64,000 nt of DNA from Portunus trituberculatus. Taxonomy: Eukaryota; Arthropoda; Malacostraca; Decapoda; Portunidae. The position numbers were made by a program, and so were the translations under genes. The stretch covers positions 23,037,890 to 23,101,889 of the forward strand of contig NC_059300.1 in NCBI RefSeq assembly GCF_017591435.1, written 5' to 3'. Shown here one piece after another: positions 1-14,548 of this stretch (positions are counted from its first letter, which is position 1; each line of letters begins with the position of its first letter). The notes under the pieces were generated by a model. The model was not told the origin of the DNA. It saw nothing but the letters and a program-made list of their open reading frames with translations, and did not search any database.

Positions 1-3000
1 AAAAGAAATTTAGAAAAAAGCCCACTTGAGCGCTGGCTCTCCAAAGAGTACAAAAAGTGCCAAAACCGTCAGCCAGAATTAGGGGAGCAAATGCCTCGAT
101 ACCTCTCTCTTAAAAGAAGACAAGTTGTAGGAATTTGGAAATACAGATGCAGGGAGGGAGTTCCAGAGTTTACCAGTGAAAGGGATGAATGATTGAGCGT
201 ACTGGTTAACTCTTGCATTAGAGAGTTGGACAGAATAGGGATGAGAGGAAGAAGAAAGCCTTGTGCAGCGTGGCCGCAGGAGGAGGGAGGCATGCAGTTA
301 GCAAGATCAGTAGAACAGTTACCATGAAAATAGCGATAAAATATAGAAAGGGATGCAACATTTCGGCGGTGAGAAAGAGACTGAAGACAGTTAGTCAGAG
401 GAGGGAGTTGATGAGACGAAGAGCTTTCGATTCCACCCTATCAAGCAAAGCTGTGTGACTGGAACCCCCAAACATGCGAAGAGTACTCCATACAGGGACG
501 GATAAGGCCCTTATACAGAGTAAGCAGTTGGAGGGCGAGAAAAACTGGCGGAGACGCCTCAGAACACCTAACTTCATAGAAGCTGTTTTAGCAAGAGATG
601 AGATGTGAAGTTTCCAGTTAAGATTATGAGCAAAGGACAGACCGAGGATATTCATTGTGGAAGAGGAGACAGTTGAGTGTCATTGAAGAAGAGGGATAGT
701 TGTCTGGAAGGTTGTGTCGAGTTGATAGATGGAGGAATTGAGTTTTGAGGCATTGAAAACTACTAGATTTTCTCTGCCCCAATCGGAAATTTTAGAAAGA
801 TCGGAAGTCAGGCGTTCCGTGGCGTCCCCGCGTGATCTGTTAATTTCCTGAAGGGTTGGACGTCTCTGAAAGAACGTGGAAAGATGTAGGGTGGTATCAT
901 CAGCGTAGGAGTGGATAGGGCAAGAAGTTTGGTTAAGAAGGTCATTAATGAATAATAGAAAGAGAGTGGGTGACAGGACAGAACCCTGAGGAACACCACT
1001 ATTAATAGGTTTAGGAGAAGAACAGTAGCCGTCTACCACAGCAGCAATAGAGCGGTCGGAAAGGAAACATGAGATAAAGTTGCAGAGAGAAGGATAGAAG
1101 CCGTAGGAGGGCAGTTTTGAAATCAAAGCTTTATGCCAGACTCTATCAAAAGCTTTTGATATGTCTAACGCAACAGCAAAAGTTTCACCGAAATCTCTAA
1201 AAGAGGATGACCAAGACTCAGTAAGGAAAGCCAGAAGATCACCAGTAGAGCGACCTTGACGGAAGCCATACTGGCGATCAGACAGAAGATTGTGAAGTGA
1301 CAGATGTTTGAGAATCTTCCTATTCAGGATAGATTCAAAACTTTAGACAAGCAAGAGATTAAAGCTATAGGACGGTAGTTTGAGGGGTTAGAACGGTCAC
1401 CCTTTTTAGGAACAGGCTGAATGTAGGCGAACTTCCAGCAGGAAGGAAAGGTAGAAGTCGATAGACAAAGTTGGAAGAGTTTGGCCAGGCAAGGTGCAAG
1501 CACAGAAGCACAGTTTTTGAGAACAATAGGAGGGACCCCATCAGGTCCATAAGCCTTCCGAGGGTTTAGGCCAGCAAGGGCATGGAAAACATCATTACGA
1601 AGAATTTTGATTGTAGACATGAAATAGTCAGAGGGAGGAGGAGAGGAGGGACAAGCCCAGAATCGTCCAAGGTGGAGTTGTGAGCAAAGGTTTGAGAAAA
1701 GAGTTCAGCTTTAGAGACAGAAGAGATGGCAGTGGTGCCATCAGGATGAAATAAAGGAGGAAAGATGAAGAAGTGAAGTTATTTGAGATGTTTTTGGCTA
1801 GATGCCAGAAGTCACGAGGAGAGTTTGAGTTTGAAAGATTTTGACATTTCCTATTTATGAAAGAGTGTTTGGCAAGTTGAAGAACAGACTTGGCATGATT
1901 CCGGGCAGAGATATAAAGTGCATGAGATTCAGGAGATGGAAGGCTCAAGTACCTTTTGTGGGCAACCTCTCTATCATGTATAGCACGAGAACAGGCTGAG
2001 TTAAACCAAGGTTTAGAAGGTTTAGGTTGAGAAAAGAATGAGGAATGTACGCCTCCATGCCAGATACTAACACCTCTGTTATGCGTTCAGCACAAAGAGA
2101 TGGGTCTCTGACACGGAAGCAATAATCATTCCAGGAAAATCAGCATAATACCTCCTCAGGTCCCCCAACTGGCAGAGGCAAAACGCCAGAGGCACCTTCG
2201 CTTTGGGGATCCTGCGGAGGATTGGAAAAATAGGACAAGATACAGAAATGAGATTGTGATCGGAGGAGCCCAACGGAGATGAAAGGGTGACAGCATAAGC
2301 AGAAGGGTTAGAGGTGAGGAAGAGATCAAGAATGTTGGGCGTGTCTCCAAGACGGTCAGGAATACGAGTAGGGTGTTGCACCAGTTGCTCTAGGTCATGG
2401 AGGATAGCAAAGTTGAAGGCTAGTTCACCAGGGTGGTCAGTGAAGGGAGAGGAAAGCCAAAGCTGGTGGTGAACATTGAAATCTCCAAGAATGGAAATCT
2501 CAGCGAAAGGGTAGAGGGACAGAATGTGCTCCACTTTAGAAGTTAAGTAGTCGAAGAAATTACTATAGTCAGAAGAGTTAGGGAGAGATAAACAGCACAG
2601 ATGAATTTAGTTTGAGAGTGACTGTTAAGTCGTAGCCAGATGGTGGAAAATTCGGAAGACTCAAGAGCGTGGGCACGAGAGCAAGTTAAGTCGTTGCGTA
2701 CATAGACGCAACATCCAGCTTTGGAATGAAAATGAGAATAGAGAAAGTAGGAGGGAACAGAGAAGGGGCTACTGTCAGTTGCCTCAGACAGCTGTGTTTC
2801 GGTGAGGAAAAGAAGATGAGGTTTAGTAGAGGAGAGGTGGTGTTCCACAGATTGAAAATTAGATCTAAGACCGCGAATGTTGCAGAAGTTAATGTAGAAA
2901 AGTTGAGGGAGGTGTCAAGGCATTTGTGGTCTTCAACAGGAGAGGTGTCCGACCTGGGGACATTTTGGTCCCTCCCAGAGGGGACTCCGAGGCGTTGTTT

Positions 3001-3290
3001 ATTTTGGGTCCCATTTTTCTTTTAAATTTTGATTTGGAGTGAAGGGTGTATGTGTGGTAAGTGCATGTAATTTTGTGTGAAGAAGGAGAGCTGTCTTTAG
3101 AGGGTAGGCTGTGACTACCCCCTTGAGTTGTGAGACACAAAGGGAAACATTCAACAAGATCACAACTAGCTTTAATGGAAGGTTCACAGCACCTCCTGAA
3201 CTAGTGCTATTAGATCTCACTGGGAGTAAGTTATTGTTTCGGTAGGTGTCTACTACCTCCTCCTCCCTGGGGAACATGCATCCACACGTG
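1..3290 (-). mobile_element. BS-like non-LTR retrotransposon, copy 1 (3' end cut by window edge)
   Basis: A minus-strand LINE whose frames give an AP-type endonuclease followed by a reverse transcriptase. The 5' end lies near 3290, where similarity stops just before a second, oppositely oriented element. The 3' UTR runs off the window start. The same element recurs at 50251-50660, 56278-58880, 59436-59873 and 62463-64000. The coding region is broken into several frames, so this copy is dead. The family looks like the Jockey/I group often annotated in crustaceans as 'transposon BS' or 'jockey'; the exact clade cannot be decided by eye. Confidence 0.9.
395..2848 (-). pseudogene. Endonuclease-reverse transcriptase polyprotein remnant (BS-like copy 1)
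   Basis: Read from 2848 downward. Endonuclease motifs come first: LTETQLSE (metal-binding Glu) near 2800, ILGDFNVHH near 2490 and SSDHNLISV near 2270. The RT follows: a VPKKGD..NYRPIAL block near 1400, the SGVPQGSVLSPTLFLLFIND block near 970 and the catalytic YADDTTLHL near 900. The C-terminal part (WGGSSHTALLDRVESKALRL) sits at 395-500. Stops and frame changes near 650, 1130-1320 and 1620-1950 show it is a pseudogene. It would copy its own RNA by target-primed reverse transcription when intact. Confidence 0.88.
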
Positions 3291-3328
3291 TACAAGGAAA
3301 CAGACTTGACTATGTAACCCTCATCAAT

Positions 3329-6300
3329 ATGCCAACACATACTGCTAAAACCTTTCTTATCAGGTCCTTGCTGGAGACGACCCTCCCAGTGCAGTCCACC
3401 CCAGCAGTGCCCAGGAAGCACTTGACGGTGCCACCATCCAGGATGGCGGGCCTCGTCGTCCATGTGGTGGCGTGGTACGCTGCCATGAAGGGTTCCTTTG
3501 CTAATGCAGAGACACTGTATGACGGACTCCTGCACACCATCAAGGGCTTCATCGCGACTCTAAGGGTTCCAGCAAGGGCCCATGCTCCACGCCGCTGGCC
3601 TTATGCTACCGACCCTGTGATTCTGAACTGCCAACAGACGCTTACTGCCTACCAGAGAAGTTGGCAGCTCAATCCAGCAGACACAGAGTCACGGAATGCC
3701 ATAGTTACCGTGGCTCGACACCTCATGGATCTGCGGCAGAAGGAAAGGATGAAGTACAAGGTCTCCTTCCTGGACAAGGTGCGCAGGACCCGGTCCTTCC
3801 AGGAGGTGTGGCACCATGTCAATAGCGTCTGGGGCAAGTGTGACCCCGATTCTGCAGGCAGGGCACGAGAACTCGTCTTGCAGTGGAAGCCTCATCCTTC
3901 TCTGGCCTTCCTGTGGAACACCAGAAGGCGCTCGATAAACAAAGACCACGAAGGATGGAGTTGATTCGCCATAGTGTTTCTCTGCTGTGTGCCTATCACG
4001 CATGTCGAACTCCTCTCAGCAGTCAAGTTGGGCAAGTCAACAGCTCCTGGCAAGGATGGCATCACTTATGATATCCTCAATGCTCTCCTGGAGGTAAAGG
4101 TAGACAACCCTATCTTGGATTTATTTAACATGTCTTTCACTGCAGGCAAGCTTCCCCACTCTTGGAAAACAGCCATCATCATCCCAATCCCCAAAGGTGA
4201 TGGCACCTTTCGCCCTATTTCTCTCACCAGCTGTCTGTGCAAGATGATGGAATGGGTAATATTGAACAGGCTTATATACAAGGTGGGCCATGTACTCTCT
4301 GGCAATGTACATGGCTTCCTAAAAGGTCACTCTACAAGTCATTGTTTTGTTGAGTGTCTTATAAATAAGGATGCTACCTGCAGAGCTTTCATTGATCTCA
4401 AGGGTGCCTTCGACAGGGCCAACAAAGATGTTATTATGGAGGAACTCATTCTCAAAGGTGTCAAAGGTAGATTATTAGGATGGATCAGGGACTATTTGTA
4501 CAATAGAACAGCACAGGTTTGGTTTCAAGGTGCAGTCTCCTCTGAGGAAGTCTTTGAGCTTGGAACACCACAGGGTGGAGTCCTTAGTCCAATGCTTTTC
4601 AATGTTTTAATGGACAAAATTGCGCTGTTCCTTTCCGCAGGGCACCCAGATCCTCATCTATGCTGATGACATACTCCTCCAATGCCCCACACCCAGGATT
4701 CTCCAGTTAGCTTTGTCACAACTGGCAGCGTTGTGTGTCCAAATGGGACTAGTGATTAATGAATGTAAAACAAAATATCAAGCTAAAAGGAAGGTCTCTT
4801 GGCTGCCCACTGTAAACAATGTTCCCATCCCTAGAGTTCATATACACAAGTACCTGGGTGTTCAGATGAGCTTCAGGAAGTCTCTTCAAGCCGTCCACTA
4901 TGTTCGAGACCTCTGTCTGCCACGGCTAGCACCACTTCGGCTGCTAGCAAACAGGGGCCTGGGGCTGGCATTCCAGTCCTAAGAATGTTCTATATATCTG
5001 TCATACGGTCCCTTATTGATTATGCCGCCCCTGTTTTAATACAGTTTAGTGCCACCCAACTCCGTCCCCTGGAGCTTGTTCAGAATGAAGCCATGCGGAT
5101 AATCTTGGGATGCCCCAGGACTGCACGGATTGAAGTCCTCAGAGCTGAACTGCACCTGCCGAGTATTATGTGTAGGGTACAGGAAATTACTTGTCGCACA
5201 GTTAGTCGGATGCTATGCACGGGCTCTGACTCTCTAAAGGGATCACTGACCCCCCTGTATCATGATCCTCGCACTCCTACAACACCATACCTCAGGAAGA
5301 TCTTGGGAGTACTGACAAGTGTAGGTGTAGCTGAGGCCTGTATTAACGTTGTTATGTCACCGCTACAACCCGCCTGGAACCCTCACCGTGTCAGTGTTGA
5401 TATTCAATCTCTGCATCAGCCCAAGAGGGACTGGCTCCCTCATGTGCTGCAAGACATGTTCATGACTAAATTGTCCAAGTACCCACACGTTCAGGCTATT
5501 CATGTTTATTGTGATGGGTCAGTCAATGGCAGCAGGTCTGGATGTGGGCTGTTCATCCGTGACTACATCTCTGCCAATCTCTACACTGACACTGAGGTTT
5601 CCAGGCGGCTCCCTGCACCCATGTCTTCCACTAGAGCAGAACTGTATGCTGTACTGGAGGCGCTCCATATTGTGGCGCCTCTCCATAAGAATGTATATTT
5701 CTTTATTGACAGTCAGGCTGCATTGTATGCCCTTCAATCCACCTCCCCCATGGACTGTGATCTAGTTAATAAGTGTCTTGATCTCATCCACGCCCTAGAA
5801 GGTGCTGGTGCCATGGTCCATTTCATCTGGATACCCTCTCATGTGGGTATCCCGCTAAATGAAAAAGCAGACCACCTTGCTCAGTGTGCCCTACAAGATG
5901 ACACAGTGGACCCTGGCACTGAGTACACTCTGGGTTATGTTAAGAGTAGCATTAAGGACTTTGTAAATAGTAGCATTAGTGATCAGTTCGAGCTTTGTTG
6001 CCATAGTGGCAGTAGCACTAGTCTTCACTATGCACGTGTCTCCCAGAGCTGTGCTTACACCTACGGGAGACACACTGCATCACACGACAGGGTGGCAGTG
6101 AGGCTCAGATTAGGCTACAAATACTTTTGGGAAGTCAGTGCTTCTCCTGGTGTGTGATGTGTGCTGCAGGGCCCATTGAATTATAGGGTCCCTCCATGCG
6201 CAGGACTGGGTAGCCGTGGGCGGAACCAAAGCTCTGTGACGTCACGGGGAGTTCTGCTGGGAGGTGCGCGCGCGCTCTCTCTCTCTCTCTCTCCCAGCAG

Positions 6301-6559
6301 AGCTCTCCGTGACGTCACAGAGCTTTGGTCCCGCCCACGGCTACCCAGTCCTGCGCGTGGAGGGACCCTATAATTCAATGGGCCCTGGTGTGCTGCACCA
6401 AGGGGACACACTCTGCGTCACTATATCATGGAATGTCCTCTCATTGCTAAATTTAGGCCACAAGGTCAACATGACTTGTATAGCCTCATTGACCATCTAG
6501 ACTCAACCATTCTCAGGGATATACTCAGGGAATATCTTCAGTTTGTTCCCAGACTGTAG
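3329..6559 (+). pseudogene. RT-RNase H-CCHC polyprotein, frameshifted and MITE-interrupted
   Basis: The reading frame is spread over pieces 3329-3964, 3974-4666, 4620-4982, 4985-6157 and 6396-6559. RT blocks: APGKDGITYDIL near 4045, IPIPKGDGTFRPISLTSC near 4180, a GTPQGGVLSPMLFNVLMDKI block near 4565 and catalytic ILIYADDILL near 4650. RNase H: HVYCDGSVNGSRSGCGLF near 5505, TRAELYAVLEAL near 5630, FIDSQAALYAL near 5705 and the SHVGIPLNEKADHLA end near 5840. After the MITE, removing 229 bp restores a zinc-knuckle frame (CVMC, then an H-x4-C pair) ending at TAG 6557-6559. Frame breaks near 3965, 4640, 4983 and 6150 make it non-functional. Confidence 0.88.
6167..6387. mobile_element. hAT-type foldback MITE (221 bp) with 8-bp target duplication
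   Basis: The ends are perfect inverted repeats starting CAGGGCCCATTGAATTATAG, and the two arms stay nearly complementary for about 100 bp, with a CG/CT microsatellite in the loop (6265-6293). The flanks carry the 8-bp direct repeat GTGTGCTG at 6159-6166 and 6388-6395. An 8-bp duplication with CAGGG-type termini is the hAT signature. There is no coding capacity, so it is non-autonomous. It sits between the RNase H and CCHC finger of the host LINE. Confidence 0.88.
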
Positions 6560-7366
6560 GATGTTTATGCAATAAGGTGTGCAATATCTGTATTTATTTA
6601 TTTAGGTACTTTTATTCTTGTTATGTATACTGTCTATTTATATATTTTTGATACTTTAACCTTAAGTCTTTGCCCAGGGGGTGGGTGGCAAGGTCCATCC
6701 TCCTCCTTTGCTGTATTTAATTATTAATTCAACAATAAATATATCAATCAATCAAGATGTCGCGTGTCTCACCTGCCTGAGTTGTTTCAGTCGTTTGAGC
6801 CATGAGCGTCGTTGGGCCAAGGACGTTCCGACACCTTTGCACCATCGCTCTTTTACACTCGCCTCTCCTTCTGACCAGTCTTAGAAGACAGAAGAATTAT
6901 TACAATAACATTCTCATTTCTTTTTTAATGACGCACTAGTATGCATTACATTATAATTTCTACTCGCTACTCATTATTATCTGTCGTTGTGGGAAAAATA
7001 CTAATTACATACACTCGTTCAAAACAGACGTAATAACACACAGGAGGGGAACATTCTTCGCCTACTGCTTCTGCTAAGTTATTGGTTTTTGGTCTGTACC
7101 CTGTACTTACAGTGATAGAACAATAACCCAAGAGTGGTGAGAGACGGAAAGAAAGGTAGGGAAACAGAAGGAGTGAATGAGCTGTTAAATTTTGTTTTGG
7201 TAACCTGACTGGACAAACTTTGACAGAAATGAGTGGAGATGGTTAGAGGAGAACTTTGTCGTGTGAAAAAATCGTGAAAGTTCACGATAATGATATTGAC
7301 ATGAATAATGACTATGGTATTGGTGATGATGATGGTGGTGGTCAATGGGTAATAGTGTGTGTAGGG

Positions 7367-7831
7367 CTAATCCAAGATCTTCGCTAATCTCATCTCCGTT
7401 AAACCTATTGAATCAATGAATCTGAAACCAGTTTGCATGAAATAGAGCGTTGATTCTTTCATACGCGGCAACTCATAGGGATGGGAAGCTGTAATGGTTG
7501 GGGCCTTTCTGCCATAAAGGGACAACAGAGTTCTACTCATACCTACCCACAGTGGAAGAAGGAACAAAGCTGCATGAGACGGGCCTTATTGATGGCAAGT
7601 CTTCCTCTGCTCTTTCCTTTTTCTCCACATCTCTACTTCTTTTGCAAGTGTTAACACACTGAAGTCCACTTTTATTGGTTGATTCAACTTCATGGCCTGA
7701 CTCGATGGTGTCAAGCGATTCTTTTGTGTCATAACATTGCGACTCGTTCCTGTCAACTGACGACTTGTTACTGCGACGTGACTCATTTGTAGGTTTTGAA
7801 CTCTTCTGAAGATAAATTTTACTTTAGTCAT
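7367..7831 (-). other. Unassigned minus-strand open frame with one internal stop
   Basis: A single frame of about 154 codons read from 7831 down to 7367 is interrupted by one stop at 7586-7588. The first part is basic (MTKVKFIFRRVQN start, KEVEMWRKRKEQRK near its end); the second begins near 7567 with a short hydrophobic run. I do not recognise it. It could be a decayed transposon gene, an exon with flanking intron, or chance. No convincing splice sites fix its borders. Confidence 0.2.
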
Positions 7832-8025
7832 TGTCTACAGTATATAATCAACTTAGAAAAAAACTGTCATGGCTAGGTAATTGTCACCTACCGTTAGCAC
7901 ATAATCAACTACCACATGCAACAAACCACACGTAACAGCACTCGTGTACCATGTGCTAACTCATTATAGGGTGTCCATTTCGAAACCACTGTAGCCTCAC
8001 TTATAAGAAGTAAAATATAATTTTA

Positions 8026-8292
8026 TTATCTAGTCACTAGTGTATTATCTTCACATGTAGCTATGATATTGTAGCTTTCACTTCTGTAACAACATCTATG
8101 CAGAGGCAAGTATACCTGGTCAGCGAGGTGTTTCCACAGACGCTCCTCTCTGGCCTTCAACTGCATTCTACTAGAGAGATGGTTCTTGCATACGGAGAAC
8201 ACCATGTTTTTGAGCTTTGGATGCAGATGCTGCTCGATGTCAACTGCTGAAACCTCCTGTGTTTGCGTTTGCTTAGCGTCACAGGAATACAC
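8026..8292 (-). other. Unassigned small open frame (88 codons)
   Basis: A minus-strand frame starting MYSCDAKQTQTQEV and ending near 8026. The composition is mixed and protein-like (MQLKAREERLWKHLADQVY in the middle), not simple repeat. No family is recognised and no RNA signals are obvious. It lies about 190 bp upstream of the 7367-7831 frame on the same strand, so the two may be parts of one old gene, but this is speculation. Confidence 0.2.
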
Positions 8293-9971
8293 AAATACCC
8301 CAGAGACAAAGAAAAGTCCTCACGACGGAACTTGGGTGAAGGCGGATCGATGACTGGACTGATTGTATTCAGCTTTGGTTGACATGAAAGTTATTTGAGA
8401 ACTGGTTTAGCTTTACGATACCTTTGAATATTGTGTATTTGCTATTAATCACTTATGCTACAACCATTTTTTCATTATCAATATTGGGCCGTACTATCAG
8501 TTTTAGCAATACACAGTTTTCAATGAACAACTAAATCGCCTTTCACAGTCACAGGTAATGGTTCTCCGTCAATTGACTAACCTCGTCTGTTTCGTCAAAT
8601 CCTGTGCATGGCTTGATTGGCAGATACATTAGCAGATCGCGTCGCTATCAGTGATGGACTAACACCTTCGTCGAGTGTTTACTAACGGTGATAAAATATG
8701 GACGTGTAATTACAATGAAGTGCAGCTGCTCCTTAGCTAAATATATTCACATAATATATAAATTTAATCAGATCAAGGACTGAATACCTCTGAAGATTGG
8801 AGGCAGTGTCTGCTGATCAGTAAACCTCCTTCCATTTTCGGACAACGGCGGGAGTTCACTGCGTGCCCCATGAGCTAATAATGACCGTTATGAGAAAGCT
8901 CGCTTATGCTGCTCGGCACGGGGAAGCTTGGCATGTGGCTTTATACATAATTATATTATATATGCATGGATGGTGTTGACGTGCGACTCACTGCCAGTCC
9001 ATTCCTTGCACAGAATCCTTTTTCTTTTGTTCAGCCTTGTGGAAGCAATTTCTACAATATTCCACTAAAGGGCCCCGGCGGCAATCATGTTCACTTGCTC
9101 CGACAATGAGCCGAAGTGTGGATTCATGTGGCGGCTCGTGTCGCAAATTGTGAACAAATTATGTTTATTGTATTGGATTAAAGCTCCACGGATGAGGAGG
9201 CTGAGCCGGTTATGCATTTTTTTCTTTTTTTTTCCAAAAACACGATTAAGGATGTGATTGCGGATATTATAATATCAATATTTTACAGATGAGATTGTGG
9301 TTGCGAATTCTTTTACCTCCGTATCCAAGATTGCAAATATCTTTTACATATCACAGTATTTGTGCCATAAAGCATTAGGCATATGAGAGGACAGATGAGG
9401 GAAAGAAAAAAAATATATTGATAAATAATAGAATAACTAAGAAAATTATATTTCAAGAATGAAGAAGTAATTGGTAAAGATGAGTACATGGGGCAAGCAG
9501 ATAGAGGGATAAGCACAAGTGGGAAATAGTGGATGGGGAAGGATAAGAAATAGGGAACAGTAAAAGATAACTTTCCCCATTACTCCCTTCACTCTAATTA
9601 TTCTCATTCGTCCAGACTCCTCACCCCTCTCTAGTTGTGTGCCTGCGTGGACGATGCGGAACATCCTTGAGCATCACACTTCCAGGGGCTCATCTGTCTA
9701 CCTCTACATTCTGGATGCCAATGAAGTTTTTGACAAGGTGAAGTACTGCAAGCTTTCATCATAAGGTGCACCAAATCGTGTCATCAGCTTATTAATGAAG
9801 CACACTTAGCAACGCACCGTGGTGCCATAGATTTGTGGACGGTGTCAAGCAAGCAGTGCCAAAATATCATATTGATCCAAATGTTTGCTTATAAGATATT
9901 TGCGAAGTTATGCCCTATAAGGTCTGAAATGGATAGAAGTAAAGTAATCAGGATGTGGGTGAAGCTGCACA

Positions 9972-11035
9972 GCAGTGGTCGTGCATCACTGATAGGCTAA
10001 AGGCGGGTTCACACGTGCCAACTTGACTGAAATTGCAAGTCGCTAGAAGTATCGATTGAGTCGTCCTTATCGGAAAACGTCACGCATAGCGACTGGAAAG
10101 TATCAACTAATTGCTGCCTTGGCGGGAAGCGAATGTAAACAAACAGCTATCTTCCAAGATGTCTTCCTCCAGTGAAGATGCTGAAGCTGTGGTTGCTCTT
10201 CTTTTGGCGTAACGGAAGTCAACAGAAAAGAAAATACCTATGGATACGTCCCTGGCTAAGTAAAAGGAAGGAAAGTGTGTCTACCACACTCTAAATTAGC
10301 CTACATTTTTCATAAGAAAATTGTTAATCTTATAAAAATTATGCACAACTGCAATCAAATTAAATAATGACAATTAAGTCTCCAATCCTCACCTCCAACA
10401 ACACCCTGCATTGAGGAAAACAGTTCTTGTAGAGTGGCAGCTATTTCGTCGAACAACGATTTGCGTTTTTTTTTTTTTTTTTTACTGTATAATTAATTTC
10501 TAGGGTCCTACATGTGTATCTTTCTTTTCTATCTCTAGAGACATTTTCAAAACTTCCTCCGTGACGTTACGACGTAAATAAAGTCACAAATCGATTAGCA
10601 AGACCAATATGTTGGTCTTGTTTTGCGACTGTTTTTTCGAGTCGCTAGGCGCCGATTGCAAGTCGAAAACTCTACGTACGTAAAAAAGCAGTCACAAATA
10701 AGCACGTGTGAACCCGCCTTAAAATGGTGAGCGTGAGATTGGGCAGACGTCCATGCGTAGGTTTCATTCCCACCACATACCGCCTTGAAACTTTGCCATT
10801 TGTCGAGTGGTTTAGTTACCTACATTTCACCATGATACCCAGGTTCTAGGTTTTTATGCCAAAGATGCGCTTGGGTGGTGAAATGAGGCCCTAATATGGG
10901 TACCACTATAGATAAAACTGCGTGCACCACTAATGGGTGGAAGCTGAACAGCATTTCCCTTACTCTTCAAGTATACCTGCAGGTACTATAGGCGATATAA
11001 AAAAAATAAAAATAAATAAAAAAAAAAAAAAAATT
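9972..11035 (+). mobile_element. tRNA-derived SINE-B copy 1, split by a Harbinger MITE
   Basis: The body at 10723-11000 matches the SINE at 37309-37613 along its whole length (for example GTGAGCGTGAGATTGGGCAG, CTAATATGGGTACCACTATA, CTTCAAGTATACCTGCAG) and ends in an A-rich tail at 10999-11035. The missing 5' part of its tRNA-like head is at 9972-10000, on the other side of the MITE at 10001-10719. It is therefore an older insertion that the MITE later entered. Confidence 0.8.
10001..10719. mobile_element. PIF/Harbinger non-autonomous element with transposase N-terminal remnant
   Basis: Perfect 18-bp terminal inverted repeats AGGCGGGTTCACACGTGC at 10001-10018 and 10702-10719, flanked by TAA at 9998-10000 and 10720-10722. 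A 3-bp TWA duplication is the PIF/Harbinger hallmark. Inside, at 10159-10300, a start codon gives MSSSSEDAEAVVALLLA; then, after a stop and frameshift, comes KYLWIRPWLSKRKES, which resembles the start of Harbinger (ALP1/HARBI1-like) transposases. The rest of the gene is deleted. A 9-bp-stem hairpin (CAAGACCAA/TTGGTCTTG) lies near 10600. Confidence 0.83.

Positions 11036-12458
<1,423 letters not shown>

Positions 12459-12534
<76 letters not shown>
12459..12534. repeat. (GT)n tract, 3' tail of SINE-A copy 1
   Basis: About 38 GT units. On the minus strand this is the CA tail that directly follows the SINE at 12535-12840. Confidence 0.95.
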
Positions 12535-13262
<728 letters not shown>

Positions 13263-14341
13263 CCCCCGCCAAAAAAAAAAAAAAAAAAAAAAAAGGGCGG
13301 GCAGTTCAACTCGGACTTTAGGGAGACAGTGCAGGATTTATTTATTTAATTTTGAGAGGATTAAAAATTTGGAATTATTATTGTCTCTCCAAAACCTTCA
13401 GACCCTAGATTACCATATGGTGTAGCTTATTTTTTGACAATTAAATACCCTTCCCACCAGGAATCCATTTTTAAATGTCTTGTGCAGTTGCGTCATAGCC
13501 TGACTCAAGCGCTACACAGTACTTGGCCAGGCATCAGGAGGGGAGATGTGTCATTTAGCTTCTACTTTTCGGTAATAACATCCTTACAGGCATAAATTAA
13601 TGAGAATTAGAATCAGAAACTTCAAGAAGAGAAGACAAGAAACAAACTTATCATTGCAAGACAGCTGTGGCTGACAGCTGGACCTTGAATCCTGCCTGCC
13701 CTCCGAGACCCTCGCCTCACCCTAAGCCTCACTGCTATGCTTCTCCACCCTCTCTCTATATCATAAGACTGCTATTATTTTTTCAAACACTTTTTTCTCA
13801 CTACCTCCATCATGACAGCTATACATCACATAACTCTCACAATAACACTATTACAAAAGATTATTTAGACATATATAAAACTGGAGCAGACAAGTAATTA
13901 CTTCACAGTATCATTATCTCACTTCAAAACACTAATAACGACTCAGAGAATGTCCAGTTTAGTCATAAAGCAGGAGGTTGGTGTGACGCTGCTGATGGCT
14001 CCTTCCGAACCCTCACACGAGTGAATAATATTTTCTAGAGAAGTGGGGATCTGATGCATTACCCTTCTATCATGCTCCAGGAAGTCATCATTGTATACAC
14101 AATTATATGTGAAAGTTTCACGTCATTCAGATGAATACAAATAGCAAAACAAGGACGAAATTAGGAAAAATCTTTAAGAGTGAATATCTTGAAAAGTGTT
14201 TTTTTTTTCCATTTCAAAAATTTTTACAAAATCTGTATAAACTTTGACTTTTGCTTAGTCTCAATTTAAACTACAACTAAAATGCAATTTTTTGTTGGAA
14301 TTAAATTTTTTCATGTCAATAGAAAACGAGATACAGGAAAA
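13263..14341. other. Spacer without recognised gene
   Basis: Contains a 24-base A tract (13271-13294) and otherwise unique-looking AT-rich DNA. No splice-flanked open frame or transposon end was recognised. Confidence 0.45.
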
Positions 14342-14411
14342 AAAATGTTCAACTCAAACTTTAGTCCCTGGGTTGGTCAGAATCCAACTTATCGTAAAAT
14401 CTGAGTTATTA

Positions 14412-14439
14412 GGGTCCAAGTTTTTTAAGTTCAACAGTA

Positions 14440-14528
<89 letters not shown>

Positions 14529-14548
14529 TGTTGAACCTAAAAACTTGG

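Larger units (their letters stand above)
3305..6755 (+). mobile_element. RNase H-bearing non-LTR retrotransposon (I-group), 5'-truncated
   Basis: A plus-strand LINE with RT, RNase H and a terminal CCHC finger. It begins abruptly at about 3305 in the linker between endonuclease and RT, so the endonuclease is missing. The 3' end is an AT-rich UTR closing in AATAAATATATCAATCAATC near 6755, a short-repeat tail typical of I-related elements. It lies head-to-head with BS-like copy 1. A 221-bp hAT-like MITE plus duplicated target is inserted at 6167-6395. Confidence 0.88.
6760..9971. other. Repeat-poor stretch without an assignable gene
   Basis: AT-rich, mostly unique-looking DNA between the LINE and a SINE. 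I see no recognisable exon, TIR or RT fragment. Two minus-strand open frames (7367-7831 and 8026-8292) are listed separately as unassigned. An A/T-rich area lies at 9215-9430. Confidence 0.5.
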
